Positions 42,399 through 54,376 of a DNA stretch of 64,000 bases are shown in pieces. Numbering within the stretch: the first letter of the stretch is position 1; every line of letters begins with the position of its first letter. The notes under the pieces were generated by a model. That model had not been told where the DNA came from. It saw only the letters and a program-made list of their open reading frames with translations, and searched no databases. Made by a program: the position numbers and the translations under genes. The DNA comes from Pohlia nutans (lineage: Eukaryota > Streptophyta > Bryopsida > Bryales > Mniaceae), in assembly GCA_022496805.1 (NCBI GenBank), contig CM040106.1:5766001-5830000 (forward strand). Direction: 5' to 3'.

Positions 42399-42842
42399 TC
42401 ATGCAGCGTCATCGAACATCCTTAGCAGGATTGTTGGATTTTGCCCACTTGACAAAAAGCCCGCAGGTAATTGAAATGCGTAGTTGGTATCTCGGGGGAC
42501 AATTAAGGGATCCAAAGGTGAGAGGTCTTGCAGTTCACGGACCGTCTGTATCATTTCTTCGCGCAGCTGCTCTTTTGCTTGCCAATCGAACGCCTCAGTA
42601 GTGCGAGGTGCTTCGGTAGATGGTGCAGGATTGTCCGGTACTACCGGGTCTGAACGCTGCGTCTGACACCGGGTGCGAGGGCAGACATGAGAAATATCGA
42701 CTGTATGGGCTTCTGTAATAACTATCGAGGATCCTGAGTTTGCAGGTAATTTGTTTTTAATGGCTTTTTTAACATCCCCATCCAATAGAAGTAGGCAACG
42801 ATGTCCCGGGTGCTCTAGTGAGCCACATACATTGCATGGGTA
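42399..42842 (-). pseudogene. gypsy-B Gag C-terminal part with zinc knuckle
   Basis: Reads on from the gag at 51061-52574 once the MULE is removed. It has a second CCHC knuckle (CNVCGSLEHPGHRC) followed by DGDVKKAIKNKLP, a Pro-rich linker and LQDLSPLDPLIVPRD, and stops at 42399. The knuckle would bind RNA. The downstream protease is absent because the right inverted repeat begins here. Confidence 0.75.
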
Positions 42843-42855
42843 CCGTTGTACCGGG
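42843..42855. repeat. MULE target-site duplication, left
   Basis: CCGTTGTACCGGG, repeated at 51048-51060 on the other side of the MULE. Rejoining the flanks restores the gag reading. Confidence 0.85.
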
Positions 42856-42925
42856 ACGACACTTCTATGTGACCGCAGAGCGGAGAGCGAAGAGCAGAGA
42901 GCGCAAATTTGGAGAGCGAAGAGCG
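42856..42925 (+). repeat. MULE left terminal inverted repeat
   Basis: About 45-70 bp, rich in GAGAGCG steps; pairs with 50980-51047. Confidence 0.85.
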
Positions 42926-43438
42926 GGTAGCAATTAAAAATAGTAATATTTTTAGTATTTTTAAGCTAATTTTTTGAAAGATTTGAATATTCCAAAGAAT
43001 ATTCGAGATTCATGTTAATAATAGTATTTTTTTGACCCATTACCGTGGAAATGAGGTCCACAAAAAACAACCACTTTTTTTTGGTACACTTTTGATTGAA
43101 TTTAATTACTTAAAATAGACACATAAATAGATAATTGAGAAATAAAGGTTAAGTATAAAATCAAAGCAAATGGAGAAGTGAAAAAAGGTTTCAATGAGTG
43201 AACAAGATTGATGCTATTGAAGACTAAGTGAATAAAAGGACAAGGCACAAGAGACAAAGCACGTAGTTGTGGCATTCTTATCTCATCAATTTTTTCTTTG
43301 TTCTAGCTACTTGTTGATTTGATTCCTACAACTTGGACTATAGCAATAATTCATTGTGGTAGAAAAAGTTGTCACGACTCAATATATAAGGACGTCCTTA
43401 CACTCAAACACAACAAGATTGTAGACGAGTAGTCTGTG

Positions 43439-43972
43439 ATGGGAGATGAGAGATATATATTTGACGGCCTAGGAGGGGATGAGGAGATAGTAAGTTTAGA
43501 AGATCCCCATATTCCATTTAATCCATTGCCGGAATGTCAGAGGAATGAGAAAAGTGCTGCAGAATGATATTGTCCTAAATATGTGATGACACCCTTCTCA
43601 AAGTGCATGCAAGCTTGGAAGTGGAGGGTGGAGCAGGACGAGTGGCAACGATCTGCGGACTAATTGAGGAAGGAAGATGTGGTGGCAAGAGAAGTAGATG
43701 CAGTGGAGGAAAGAGAAGAGGTGGAGGATGAGGACAACACGGTTGACAAGCAAGAAGAGGTCACGGAGGCAGTGGATTCTTCACAGCCTTTCTCATTTTG
43801 TGAGAGCATGCGAGGGTTATCACCACATCTTTTGCCATTGAGAGAACGGATGAAGGACCAAACCATTAGCTATGTAGATTTACTTCGGCCCAATCTAGTA
43901 AGCACGCCTAACTCAAACGGGGAACATGCAGCAAGTGCTTCAAGGAGCTGGGGACGTCGGAGGCGTAGTTAA
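43439..43972 (+). pseudogene. second MULE ORF, acidic, unknown function
   Basis: One frame of 177 codons runs from ATG 43439 to 43972, broken by a TGA near 43567 and a TAA at 43662. The product starts MGDERYIFDGLGGDEE. It has PFSKCMQAWKWRVEQDEWQR, a very acidic middle (43664-43760), and ends SASRSWGRRRRS. A TATA-like AATATATAAGG lies about 55 bp upstream at 43380. The gene converges on the minus-strand transposase, as second ORFs do in some MULEs. No homologue is recognised. Confidence 0.45.
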
Positions 43973-44189
43973 AACGCGGGAACTCTAGAGTTGGACGGTG
44001 TGAGAGACATGCACGAATTATTGTACTGCAATGATTGGACAAGAATAAATATTATTGAATATGGTGTGTATTATTCGTAGAGTGTAGAAGTACATATTTG
44101 TATTTTTGTGAATGATAGAGCAAGTACACACGTGGTCAACAAACGACCACGTCCATTAGGGACAAAGTATTCCTAAGCCAGGAACAAGT

Positions 44190-46921
44190 CTAGGTGGTAG
44201 AATGTGTCAAAAGGCCACCTTCAAGGATGAGCTTGACCTCGATGAAACTAAAGGTTGGGGCTTGCGTGAACAGATTAACTTCAATATCTAATTTAGAAAC
44301 CTTAACAAATATAAAGTACAAGTGCTTACAATTTAGATAGGAATTGCGCCTGCTCCCAAACTTGATAATGATATCTTTGAAAGCCGCGCAAGTACAGTCT
44401 GGGTGAGAGCTTACCGTCACTTGGTAAATGGCATCCGTAGGAGGAGGTTTGGACTGCAACATGATAACACAACCGAATCGAGGGTGGAGGATCATGGTCA
44501 ACTTCAAAACAGTTCCATGCATGGCTCGAGCAGATCCAACATTCTGCTTGTGTTTTGTCGAGGGTCCAATGCCAGAGCGTCGAGTAGCCTTGGATTTCCT
44601 CGTGGGAGGAATGTAGTGAGGGTTGTCGGGAATTCGAACTCTTGACAAGTCGAGTGGGGAAGCAGAGTTGTTGAAGAGTCGAGTAGGAGTGACGCGCTCC
44701 TTAGGGGGAAGTTGGAATCCTGCATTCTCAAGGGCCATGATCTCCGAGCGAGTGAGTTTAGTACCAAGCATGGCAGGCCACACGAGAGGAATTGGGGGCT
44801 TGTCTTGGGTGTCTAAAAATGGAACAACCCACTTGTGACGCAATCCCTTCACACAACGCTCGATGTCGTCTGGACAGAAAAAGAATTTCATAGGTTTTCG
44901 TTTTTGCATTGTGTAAAAATCCTAGACTCCAGAGTATACCGGGCAAGGGACACTCCAATTGTTGGTGACGAGCTTTGCCATGCATTTCTTCCCAGTACCC
45001 GCATACATGGCCCAACAAGACTTGCCGGAATTGTAAGGGAGACGGGCTATATGCCAAAGCAACTCGTCAACCTTGGTCTCTTGAACAACGGTGACTCGAC
45101 GGAAATCGAGCCCGGACGGTGGAGGCGCTTGAACTTCTTGTACGTCTGGGGAAGACTCTTCGACAATTGTAGGTAGAATTACGAGATTAGATCTAGTGAG
45201 TCCCTTACCGGGACGGGGGCGAGAAAAGTTGATGGTGTCGAGGCGGTGTGTCTCATCATCTCCACCAATAGAGGTATCGGACCTACGCTTCTGCAATCCA
45301 AATACCTCGGCGTCCTCGAGGTGCGGATTGCGAGTGCAGAATTCCTCGCCTCCGGGCATGTCCAACAAGACCTTCTGTAGTACAGTAGGATCACTGGTGC
45401 GCTCGACACGTCGTTGGACGCTACGAAGTTTCAGTTCCTCCTTACTAGGATTTTTGCCACTATTGCCCCCCTTGAGGAATTGATACTGGTAGGCCACCAC
45501 TTGCAAGAATGCTCGAATGTAGTCATCTACGGTGGCAACATACAAATCGCCGCCCTTGTTGCCTGACGCTTAAAGCCTCTTGTTGTGGACGGACTAGGCA
45601 AGATTGTACGAGGGCATTTGAGCAAAGTCCGACTCTGACATGCGATCCTCCTGTTCAAAGAAAATAGAGGAGTGTGAAAATCTGAATATGTCAAAGAATT
45701 GAAGAACTTACAAGACCAGGAAAGCAGGAGACTAACCAGTTCCATGAAGCTACCTCATTGAAGATATCGGAAATGCCAAAACACAAGCCAGAGATCAAGA
45801 TGTCGCAATCCATCGTCGGAGGTACAATTTGATGAGCTCCACCAAGCTTTGATGGCACAATATTGTGTCTCTGCCTCTAGCATTGACGAGGCGTTTCGAT
45901 ACTGGAGGCAGAGATGCTTGTGTTGTTCCTGCAAATCGTGTTTGATATATTGTTTGGTGTAGTTCTCCAATGATTGCTTCCAATGGAAGTAGCACGTCCT
46001 CTCACGGCCCTCCATTATAATTTTGGGATCCCCGGACCCGTAGATGATACGCACGGCGTTCCAGTTGGCCTGCGCACTATCGGCCTTGAATCCTTTAAAA
46101 TTCGGCTTTGGGATTCCGTGTCGGGCCATGACGTGGTTGAGGTTGTGCTAAAAGTGCACTTGGGCATCTTTATCCTCCGACTAGAAGTCAGAGCAGGCAA
46201 TCGTCATGACGCGCTGATAGGTGGCGTCATAGACATGGGCGGCCATGGTTGTCCAACCTGTGACTCGCTTGACATGGTCGGACATGATCCATGCTGCCTC
46301 GAGATCACCGTCGGGCTGCATACGACGAACCAAGTCTACACCACTCCCTAGGCCAACTTTAGACATCTTGAAGACGAAGACCTTGTCCGTGTCATCACCT
46401 TGACCGGGGAATTGGTTTTTTTGAACGCAAGTTCCATCACTAACACCTCTAAGCCGGGCGATGCCATCCATGACTCCGAATCTCCGCAAGTACTTGAATG
46501 AAGTAACCTTGTTACGAAGGTATGGTGAGTTCAATTATTTACAACTGTCGAAGACGGGTTTGAGTTCCTCTAACGATAGAAGGCGATGCGTTTGAGTATC
46601 ATGGCGTAGAAGGAACTCACCTAGAAGATCGTTGCTCGCCTCATGGACGTTCTTGTTGTGTGTGGCTTGAGGGGTTCTTTCGACGTGGTCCTTAATCAAC
46701 GCGTTGATTCGTATGCGACTATCCCTACAGTGGCCAACTTTGATGGGATGTCTATGGACACCGATATGAATGCACACACGTTGGGAGGAGTCTTTGCTGA
46801 GGACATAGAAAATCTTTGCATCACAAAGTGCAAGGCAAATTGGAGGCGCCTTACAAATCCTGCACACAAGGGTAGAGGTAGGAGGCGGGGGACCTTTGGT
46901 TGTGAAAGGGTCTGTAGACAA
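44190..46921 (-). pseudogene. MuDR-type transposase of the MULE, many stops
   Basis: The N-terminal part (46921-46535) contains VCIHIGVHRHPIKVGHCRDS and HVERTPQAT. The catalytic DDE-like region follows with GWTTMAAHVYDATYQRVMTIA (46181-46534) and FKGFKADSAQANWNAVRIIYG...CYFHWKQSLE (45755-46129), then a region with VDDYIRAFLQVV and CWAMYAGTGKKC (44922-45545). The C-terminal SWIM zinc finger, CTCAAF...CKHLYFIF (about 44300-44400), is the usual MULE DNA-binding module. Frames hold over long stretches but stops occur at 46535 (TAA), 46181 (TAG), near 46150 (TAG), 45545-45600 (TAG, TAA) and 44922 (TAG). An intron-like gap lies at about 45600-45740. Inactive copy. Confidence 0.88.
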
Positions 46922-47565
46922 AACTCTATGGTGGCCAATCCCACGGAATCCATGGGACTAGCTACCATGGAGTTTTGTGTAGAGAAAAACTCCATGCAGG
47001 CCTATTCCACGGATCTGCGAGATTAGCCTTTATAGAGAGTTTCTCAATACAAAACTCTATGGTGGTCAATCCCACGGAATCCATGAGATAAGCTACCATA
47101 AAGTTTTGTATATAGAGAAACTCCATGCTGGTCAATCCCACAGATCAGTGGGATTAGCCTTTATGGAGAGTTTCTCAATACAAAACTCTATGGTGGCCAA
47201 TCCCACGGAATCCATGGGATTAGCTACCATGGAGTTTTGTGTAAAGAGAAACTCCATGCTGGCCAATCCCATGGATCCATGGGATTATCCTTTATGGAGA
47301 GTTTCTTAATACAAAACTCTATGGTGGCCAATCCCACGGAATCCATGGAATTAGCTACCATGGACTTTTGTATAGAGAGAAACTCCATGGTGTCTAATCC
47401 CACGGATCCGTGGGATTAGCCTTTATGGAGATTTTCTCAACACAAAACTCTATGGTGTCCAATCCCATGGATCCGTGGGATTGAGCACCATGGAGTTTTG
47501 TGTAGAGAGAAACTCCATGGTGCTTAATCCCACGGATCCAGGGGATTGGCAACCATGGAGTTTCT
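46918..47565. repeat. array of ten imperfect palindromes, 5 x about 130 bp
   Basis: Each unit of about 65 bp is an inverted repeat of the form CAAAACTC(C/T)ATGGT...AATCCCACGGATCCGTGGGATT...ACCATGGAGTTTTG. They alternate in two types, giving a super-period of about 130 bp. The array starts exactly at the 5' edge of the transposase reading frame. The short ORFs inside are repeat artefacts. Confidence 0.9.
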
Positions 47566-50500
47566 CTCATTCCTTGATCATTTTATTTCTCTCATTCCTT
47601 CACCATTTCCCTCCTTTCATATTTTTAACTAATTCTAGTTTTACATTCTTTCATGTTTTGTCTTACTCTTGTTTACCATTTTCAATTCTTTTTTTAATAA
47701 CCCCTTCACGTTTTGCGTTTAGAAACTGGATCATGAACATATTTGAAGCCTTCTAACTTTCTCATACAACCTATGATGATTTCCATCCAAGTCGCCTTGG
47801 AAAGCCTATTAACCCCTAAGTGACGGCTCAACCATTTTATGGTCTCTTTCCTTTTTTTACAAGCTGCCTGAAATAGAGAAAACTTTTTTATAGAAATTAA
47901 AAAATATTGTAATCCAATTTGAATCATGTCAATCCGAGTTAAACTCCACTCGAGAGAAATTTTCAAATTCTACATTGTCTAGTGTTAGAAAACTTACTAT
48001 TTGGAGAAAGTAATGATGTTCTCCTTTTTAAATTTTAGAATAGAGTGTCTAGTTTTATCAAACCTTAAAAAGTTAGTCTAAGTTTTAAAAACCTTAAAAT
48101 CACATAAATTTCATTTTTATTTTAATAACTATGAAAGATCAATTTAACAATAAACTATATGAGAAAAATGCCCCAAAATTATATTTTTTATTTTAAAATA
48201 TGAAACATTTACTGAGCAACTATAATATTCAGATTAAGGGTGAAGGGGATTCCAATGACTTGTATAGGTAGTCTTGCAACTTTGAAAATTTGTAAAATAT
48301 TACCCGAGCGTAAAAAATGTTAATAAATATTTGAAGTTCAATGCTTCTAAATTCATTATGAGAAGATAAAAAGCTAATTTTTAAAATTTGACCGTAGGGA
48401 TAATTACTACACATCAAGCTTCTCATTTTCTCTTTTGGACCAAACTTCATCAAAGTTGAAGAATTAATTTTCAATAACCTATTTATGTTTTGCCCTTACC
48501 CCTTCCGTCATTTAGGGGTTAAATTATGCACCAATAACAATAAATCAATGTGATGGGGACCTCTTGGTTATATTGAAGAGGCCTTCAACTACATTTTTGT
48601 CAGATTTGTTGGGTAGGTTATATGCTCATGTACACCTCATGTGCATCTAAGCATGCTAATATCTACTTTTGACACTAGAATCTACTTGTGTTCAACGGGT
48701 AGGTACATGTAGGGGTTAGACTTTTTGATATCCGGTTTTGGGCGGCGGGTATAGGGACAGGGGCGGGTTTGTTGGGGCCGGTATTGGGTATAGGGACAGG
48801 GAGGGTATCTAGGCTCCTCTGTTCCTGTGCCGATCTCCCCTGTCCTGATCGCTTAAACCATTCCCCTCCCGTTCCCTGCTGCCTCCGTTCCCCTCCCGTT
48901 CCCTTCCCGTTCCCCGCTGTAGATCCGTTCCCGACTAATCCTAGTCGAGCTCCCCACAGCGAATGATACGCGCTGTAGCGGCCACTTGCAAAACCGAGCC
49001 TCCATTCTCCGATGTAGAGCTATTACACAACCTCACGTTATCTTGTCCCATTTTTCTGGCGACGCTCCATTGTCTGGTTTTGAAGGTCACTGTGTGAAGA
49101 TGGTATTTGAAGCTGAATACTTGAAGATGGTCGCTTTGTTGGTTGTGTGTTTGTTTGCATTGTTTCATGCATGAAGATGGTCGCTCAGTTCTTGAGATTC
49201 CCATATGTTTTGGCAGGGTGGTGGGTCCATTCTCCAAAACACGTACCACATAAGTTGTCATCAGTGCTTTTTCCAAGGCATTTTCAATGTGATGTTTGAT
49301 TTAAATTGTAATTAGAGAGGAAAGTGATATGTCAATGTTTCCAACATGTATATAAAACACATAGTACAAAATGAAAGCAATATTGTCAACAATGAGCTAT
49401 CAAAAGCACTAGAATAGCTCTGTCATCAGTGGTTTTAATGACTCACGAAGGACTTTTCCAAATGATAAATAACACTTTTTTAGTATAAATTTTGGGATAA
49501 TTGAATGACAATGACGATCATCTGAATGAAAATTGAAAAAAATACACTACAAAATTGTTCTTTGAATGAAAATCATGACTTTCATGTCTCTAGCTACTTT
49601 CCAAAGGACTCTCCAAAGCAACCAAAAGCAGGCGGGTTTGGTACGTGTTTCGGAGAATGAACCCTGGTGGTAAAGGCAAAACCGCTGGTGCTCGAGGGCA
49701 AACCGGTGGAGCAGGCAGAGCAGGCTCCAGAGTTGAGGCTAGAGGAAGCGGAGGTGATGAAGTTCGAGCCCAAGCGCTTCAGGTTTACAACCTCACGTTA
49801 CCGCTTGAGTTACTTTGTCATATATATGTAATCCCTCCCATAATGCAGGTAACGAAAAGAAACTTAAAAGATGTGGTCTTAATAGAGCTTCAGAGTGATT
49901 TTCGAAGGAAAGCACTCTGTTTGTATATGTAATGGGTCCAAGTATCGATTACCTTGTAGCCCATTTGTATTGGCATCTTTAGATGCTAATAATTTCATCA
50001 ATAGAGTGTCTAGTTTTATCAAACCTTGTGGTTTTGTTTTGTTCATTCATTTTTTTTCTTCTAGGTGCTTCTACTAGTGCGTGTCGTGAGGGTGAGCGCC
50101 ACATTGTAGCTTTGGAGGCGGACACAGAGATCTTTGAGGCCATCCTTTGCCCCATGCGGGATCCCGTACCTCAACCCCAGCCTACTATTCACCTTGAGGA
50201 ATCTGATTCTAAGGAGCCTCCCTCCAAGATTGTACGACGCGAGAGGCACTGTAAGTAAGTTGGTTTGTTCACTTGGCATACCATTGTTCATCTTCTTCTC
50301 TTCTCCTTCTTTACTAATGCTTATGTATCCTCTTATATTCTTGTTTCAAGAGTTCCACGGGCAAGTCCAATCCGTGTTCTCCATCCAAGTTTGTTTAGCA
50401 GCCCTCCAAGGGGATTCGGATTGCCATCGTATGCCGCTGGGGTTGCCCGTCAGTAAGCGCTTGCACATTCACCACCCCCAAGTTGCATCCAGAAGTTTGA

Positions 50501-50979
50501 TAGGGGGGTGTACAGATTATTGGATATAGAGGCTAAACAAGGCAAGGGTAGTGATGTTGAAAGGAGTCCTAGCCCTTTATTAGGCCTCTAGATTGTGAAA
50601 ACTTGAGCTCCTAATGTTTTGGTTTGATTTGGATTTTATATGAGGTTTTCTGTGTTGGATTATTTACATCGGTGTTCACAAGAGTCCTTGTTCTATTTGC
50701 ACTTTTGATGGTTTTTAATGACGACGTCATCCCTAATTTAATTGAAAACCATACAAAAACAAAAATGTATTGTTTTTTGTAAGTAATGCCGCGATAAATG
50801 ATTGAAAATCCATTACTTTGTTTTGAACTAGGATTTCGAGAATTCTACCCATTTCTATGGATTTGGTGTCCCTTTCTTTAAAAATTAACTCAAAATATCC
50901 TAATTTCCAAAAATAATAGCTAAAAATAACCCACTGTCCACGGTCATAGGCCTTTTTCCTACCAAAAATGATTTCTAAA
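47566..50979. other. MULE right interior, no recognised gene
   Basis: AT-rich, with a GC-rich low-complexity stretch at about 48740-48935 (CCCTCCCGTTCCC-type repeats). ORFs at 49645-49932 and 49983-50529 on the + strand have no family I know. Confidence 0.4.
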
Positions 50980-51047
50980 AACGAAAATCTGCGCTCTCCA
51001 AACTCTGCTCTCCGCTCTCCGCTCTACGCTCACACTACTAAGTTTCC
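50980..51047 (-). repeat. MULE right terminal inverted repeat
   Basis: TGCGCTCTCCAAACTCTGCT and on through CCGCTCTCCGCTCTACGCTC; pairs with 42856-42925. Confidence 0.85.
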
Positions 51048-51060
51048 CCGTTGTACCGGG
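51048..51060. repeat. MULE target-site duplication, right
   Basis: CCGTTGTACCGGG, identical to 42843-42855. Confidence 0.85.
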
Positions 51061-52574
51061 GTTCCAACAGGAGAATTACGGCGGTTTTCGGTACTTACCG
51101 GAGTCGGTGTTGGCTGAGTTTGGATCTGATGTACAGAAGCCGTGTCAGTGTTCTTCCCATAGTCACTTGCCGGATTTCGGTAACACGTTCCCCATTCATG
51201 GCCCATACGTCCGCATCCGGTACATTTGAGGTTACGTTGAGGATTGTCTCCGGTAGTAGTCGATAGAAGAGTCGGATGCCAAGATTTGGGTAAGCCTTCT
51301 TCCGCAGTGCCTGCCGAGTCCACTGCTTCGGAAAACGTCTGACCTTGAAGTCCTACCGTGGCTACCTGCATATATTCCAATAAGCCAGCGCGGAAATTGC
51401 TCTACATGAACATATCATCTGGATGTACTGTTAGATTTTCCGCTAGTTGCTGGAGACGTTCGGCGTAGTCGTCGACAGATTCATCTGATTGTTAGTTGAT
51501 TGTACGAAATTGGATGTACGTTTGGTCGTCCGTCTTGATGGTACGGTAGCGCCTTTTGAATGCGGTAAACGCCTCCTGCAATGTATTGGTAGGATTTATC
51601 TGTCTATGATATGCAAACCAGTTTGACTCTTACTCTGTGAGAGAATTACCGAACAATTCTAGTTGGACCATGGTTTCCATTTTGCCATTTAATCTAATAG
51701 CAGATTCAAATTTACGGCAATGTGTTTTGGGGCACTTACCGATTTTGTATTCGGGATATGGTACCGCTTTTCGGGCGGTAGAGGTAGGGCGTCGACCAAT
51801 GGGCGGATTACGGACGCTTGTGTCGCCGAAAGGTCGGTAGGTTGGAGTCGGTACTCGCGGAGCCACAATGCGGCGAGGTTAAAGGTAGTTGTACAGAAAG
51901 GGAAAGGAAGGGTGGTCAGTATGGCCACAACATGTGCAAAACCAAATAGGGGGTCTGGGACAAACCTGATGGTGGTGGTGTGGAGGATGAAATCCAAAAA
52001 ATAGTTGTTGCACCGGATATTGAGGTCCTGGAATCGGTTGTGGTCGAATTGTGTGATGCATGGATGGGGCACGTCCTTGATCTTGTCGAAACTGGCGTAA
52101 ATGTAAATGTGGAAGTTGTAATCGAGACGCAGCTAAATCGAGGTCGAGTTGAGGTCTCGGTTCTAGAGCAGCAATGAGTTCTTGATCCGTTGCGTCTTCG
52201 TGTAGTAGTTGTTGAAGTCGGTCGTGGATTGCCGAGGACTGAAGAAATACCTAGGAACAGAACTGATTTTCCCGTTCTTTGTCTGTCAGGTGTACGTCTT
52301 CCCCGGTAGCTGCTAGGTTGAGGAGTACCACGTCGGAAGACGAGCGCTGCGAGGTAGTCGAGTGTGGATGTCGTGCGGTTTGAAGTTCCCGAGGGATCGG
52401 TAATTCGTTCGCCGTGAGCAAAGGTTGAGGCCGTCATGTCGGATGAGTGGCTCGGAACATCGGTGAAGGTAGCAGATCTTGTACATTGCAGTGAATGCGA
52501 GCGTTAGAAGTCGTGATTGCATCGAGGTCAAACTCGGTTGGTGGTCCTGCAGATCGAGTATGGGGTCGGGCCAT
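51061..52574 (-). pseudogene. gypsy-B Gag N-terminal and capsid part
   Basis: Starts at ATG 52574 (MARPHTRSAGPPTEFDLDAI). It passes through a capsid-like region around 51866-51400 (KFESAIRLNGKMETMVQLELFG, EAFTAFKRRYRTIK, SVDDYAERLQQLAENLT) and a zinc knuckle, C-TG-C-GRMG-H-EWGT-C, near 51190. Stops and shifts, for example near 51630, and an altered frame over 51880-52440 mark it as a relic. Gag would package the element RNA. It joins 42842 once the MULE is removed. Confidence 0.8.
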
Positions 52575-53300
52575 GGGAAAGTCTGGTGTATCGGAATGGA
52601 GATAACCGGACTATGATAACAACTAATGAGCTTGGTAAAACGGATGGTGTAACAGGCGCGGCGTCACACAGATACTAATCAATCATAGAGTACCGGGATC
52701 AGTAACTCCGTGCTTTTAAGCAAACGATTTCTAGAATTTGAACACTAGATAGTTGCCAAATGGTAGCTCCTCCTCGTAAAAACCTATTTGGTGATCAGTA
52801 CCGGAGAGTATGGTAGCTACCAAGAAAGGGAGTTAAAAGAAATTCAATGTGAAACATTCAAAACTAGGTCGGTAGTCACAGACCAAGGAAAGACATACTG
52901 ATCAAAGTATGCAAGTACAGACAGAAAACTACTCGGTAGGCATAAAATCAGAAGAGAATACTTTAGGCAAGAAATCAGTTATCTTGGAAAATGTGGCGTG
53001 CCAATGAGTTTGGCTCTATTGCTTTTATACCACAGTACAACCAGATTTGACCGTTAGGTCAGATCGGTAAAAAAGTGTTTCCTAGATCTATTTGTTGGGT
53101 AACTTGGAAAATTACCGAGTAAAACTCAAACTGGTAGACCTATTGGTAACTCCTAATTTACGGTAAACAGTCCTTTACAAAAACAATCCGAGGATTTGTT
53201 CTTGGGAGTCTTTGTAGTTTAGATTTGCATTTTATTGATTTGGTTTGGTGTATATTTGGAAAGTGTTACTAATGTGCTTTTTAATATATTTCCAATGATG
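52575..53300 (-). other. gypsy-B leader and probable 5' LTR region
   Basis: Upstream of the gag start on the minus strand lies TGTTATCATAGTCC (about 52608-52622), a degraded version of the common initiator-Met primer site. Beyond it is non-coding DNA consistent with an LTR. I cannot place the LTR ends because no second copy is in the window. Confidence 0.4.
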
Positions 53301-53307
53301 TTCAAAG

Positions 53308-54376
53308 ATGGTGAAGAAGACAAATGATGTGCCAATGGTGAAGATTGTATTGGGGGGTGGTGTCGCGGGGGAGCATTGGGCTAATATCTCCACTCACCAA
53401 AAGCCATTTAAATGCCTTGTCCACGGTAATGGGAAGAAATGTCACTGTAGCCCATTCAAGTACCGTCATCACATGACACAACACATAAAAATACATCATG
53501 CCATTTTCGTACCCACTATGAAGCCATGGCCTAAGGTAGATGAAAACAAAAAGGAAATGAAGAAGAGAATTGTCAACTCCAAAGCAATGAATTTGAAGGT
53601 GACGACAAATACCTTTTAGAGGGCGAGAAAGGAGTTTTGGAAGAAACAAAAGCAATGGAAGGAGAGGGCACAGGTGGCATATGAGAAATTAGCAGTGAAA
53701 GTCAATCAAGAAGCAGCTCCAAGATCATGTCCAATTCTCCTATCGCTAATAAATAAGGAAAATAAATTGGAGGAACTCATTGGAATGAAGAAAATGGGTG
53801 AGGGAGTTCTTGACCTATCTAAGCTGGAAAAATTGCATAATTCCAAAGTGCTTGCTAATTTGGTTATGAATACCCCAACTTTGAACTCTAGGGTGACAAA
53901 GTCCATGAGAACAGTGTTTCTTGAAAAAGACTGGTCTAAAAATGAGAAGAAAAAAAAAACTTTAGTGACTCCAATTGTAGAATGGCATCGTGCAAAATCC
54001 ATCAATGACATGTTAGTATCATATTTATAGTTGATATTGACACTTTGTTCTGTGAATATATTTTTACCTTCACATTCTAAATGATATATTAGTTTGAATG
54101 TTTTTTTTATCTAGGTTCATTGCAGGGAAGGACAAATGGATTTCCTGGTACACAAACCTCAGGAAGGAATTTTATGAAATGGAGAATGCCACTCGCATGG
54201 AACGTATTGAGGCATCATGTGATGCTTACCGGACCAAGTTCATGGAGGGTACCACAATTCTCCACAATGATGATCAGGAGGACAATAATTTAGAAGCAAC
54301 ATCTGATGTATTGGCGGAGGATTCACCTACAAATTTGGTGATTGTAGAGGAAGAAGATTGGAATGTTCAAGAATGA
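53308..54376 (+). pseudogene. spliced gene remnant, zinc-finger-like N-terminus
   Basis: A frame from ATG 53308 carries a Cys/His-rich stretch (FKCLVHGNGKKCHCSPFKYRH... with HMTQHIKIHH). It then meets an in-frame TAG at 53617 and continues in the same frame as RARKEFWKKQKQWKERAQ. It runs through a Leu/Lys-rich region to VEWHRAKSINDM. An intron at 54012-54114 (donor GTTAGT, acceptor ATCTAG) joins FIAGKDKWISWYTNLRKEFYEM and an acidic end at 54376. The spacing of Cys and His is not a standard C2H2 finger. I do not recognise the family. The stop could be a single nonsense change or sit in a missed short intron. Confidence 0.5.

Larger units (their letters stand above)
42856..51047. mobile_element. 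MULE (Mutator-like element), 8.2 kb, inserted in gypsy-B gag
   Basis: The ends match in inverted orientation: GACACTTCTA-TGTGACCGC at the left against GAAACTTAGTAGTGTGAGCG at the right, both continuing AGAGCGGAGAGCG(A/G)AGAG. The flanks carry a 13-bp direct repeat; family TSDs are usually 9-11 bp, so a few of these bases may be chance. Inside are a MuDR-type transposase relic, a convergent acidic ORF and a palindrome array. Confidence 0.93.

Noticed and set aside
46918..47565. Regularly spaced repeats that could look like a CRISPR array
   Set aside because: The units are diverged palindromes joined end to end without unique spacers, in plant-like DNA inside a MULE. No cas gene is present.
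50980..51047. GAGAGCG-rich end as a simple-sequence repeat
   Set aside because: The same non-simple order recurs inverted at 42856-42925 with flanking direct repeats, so it is a transposon terminus.
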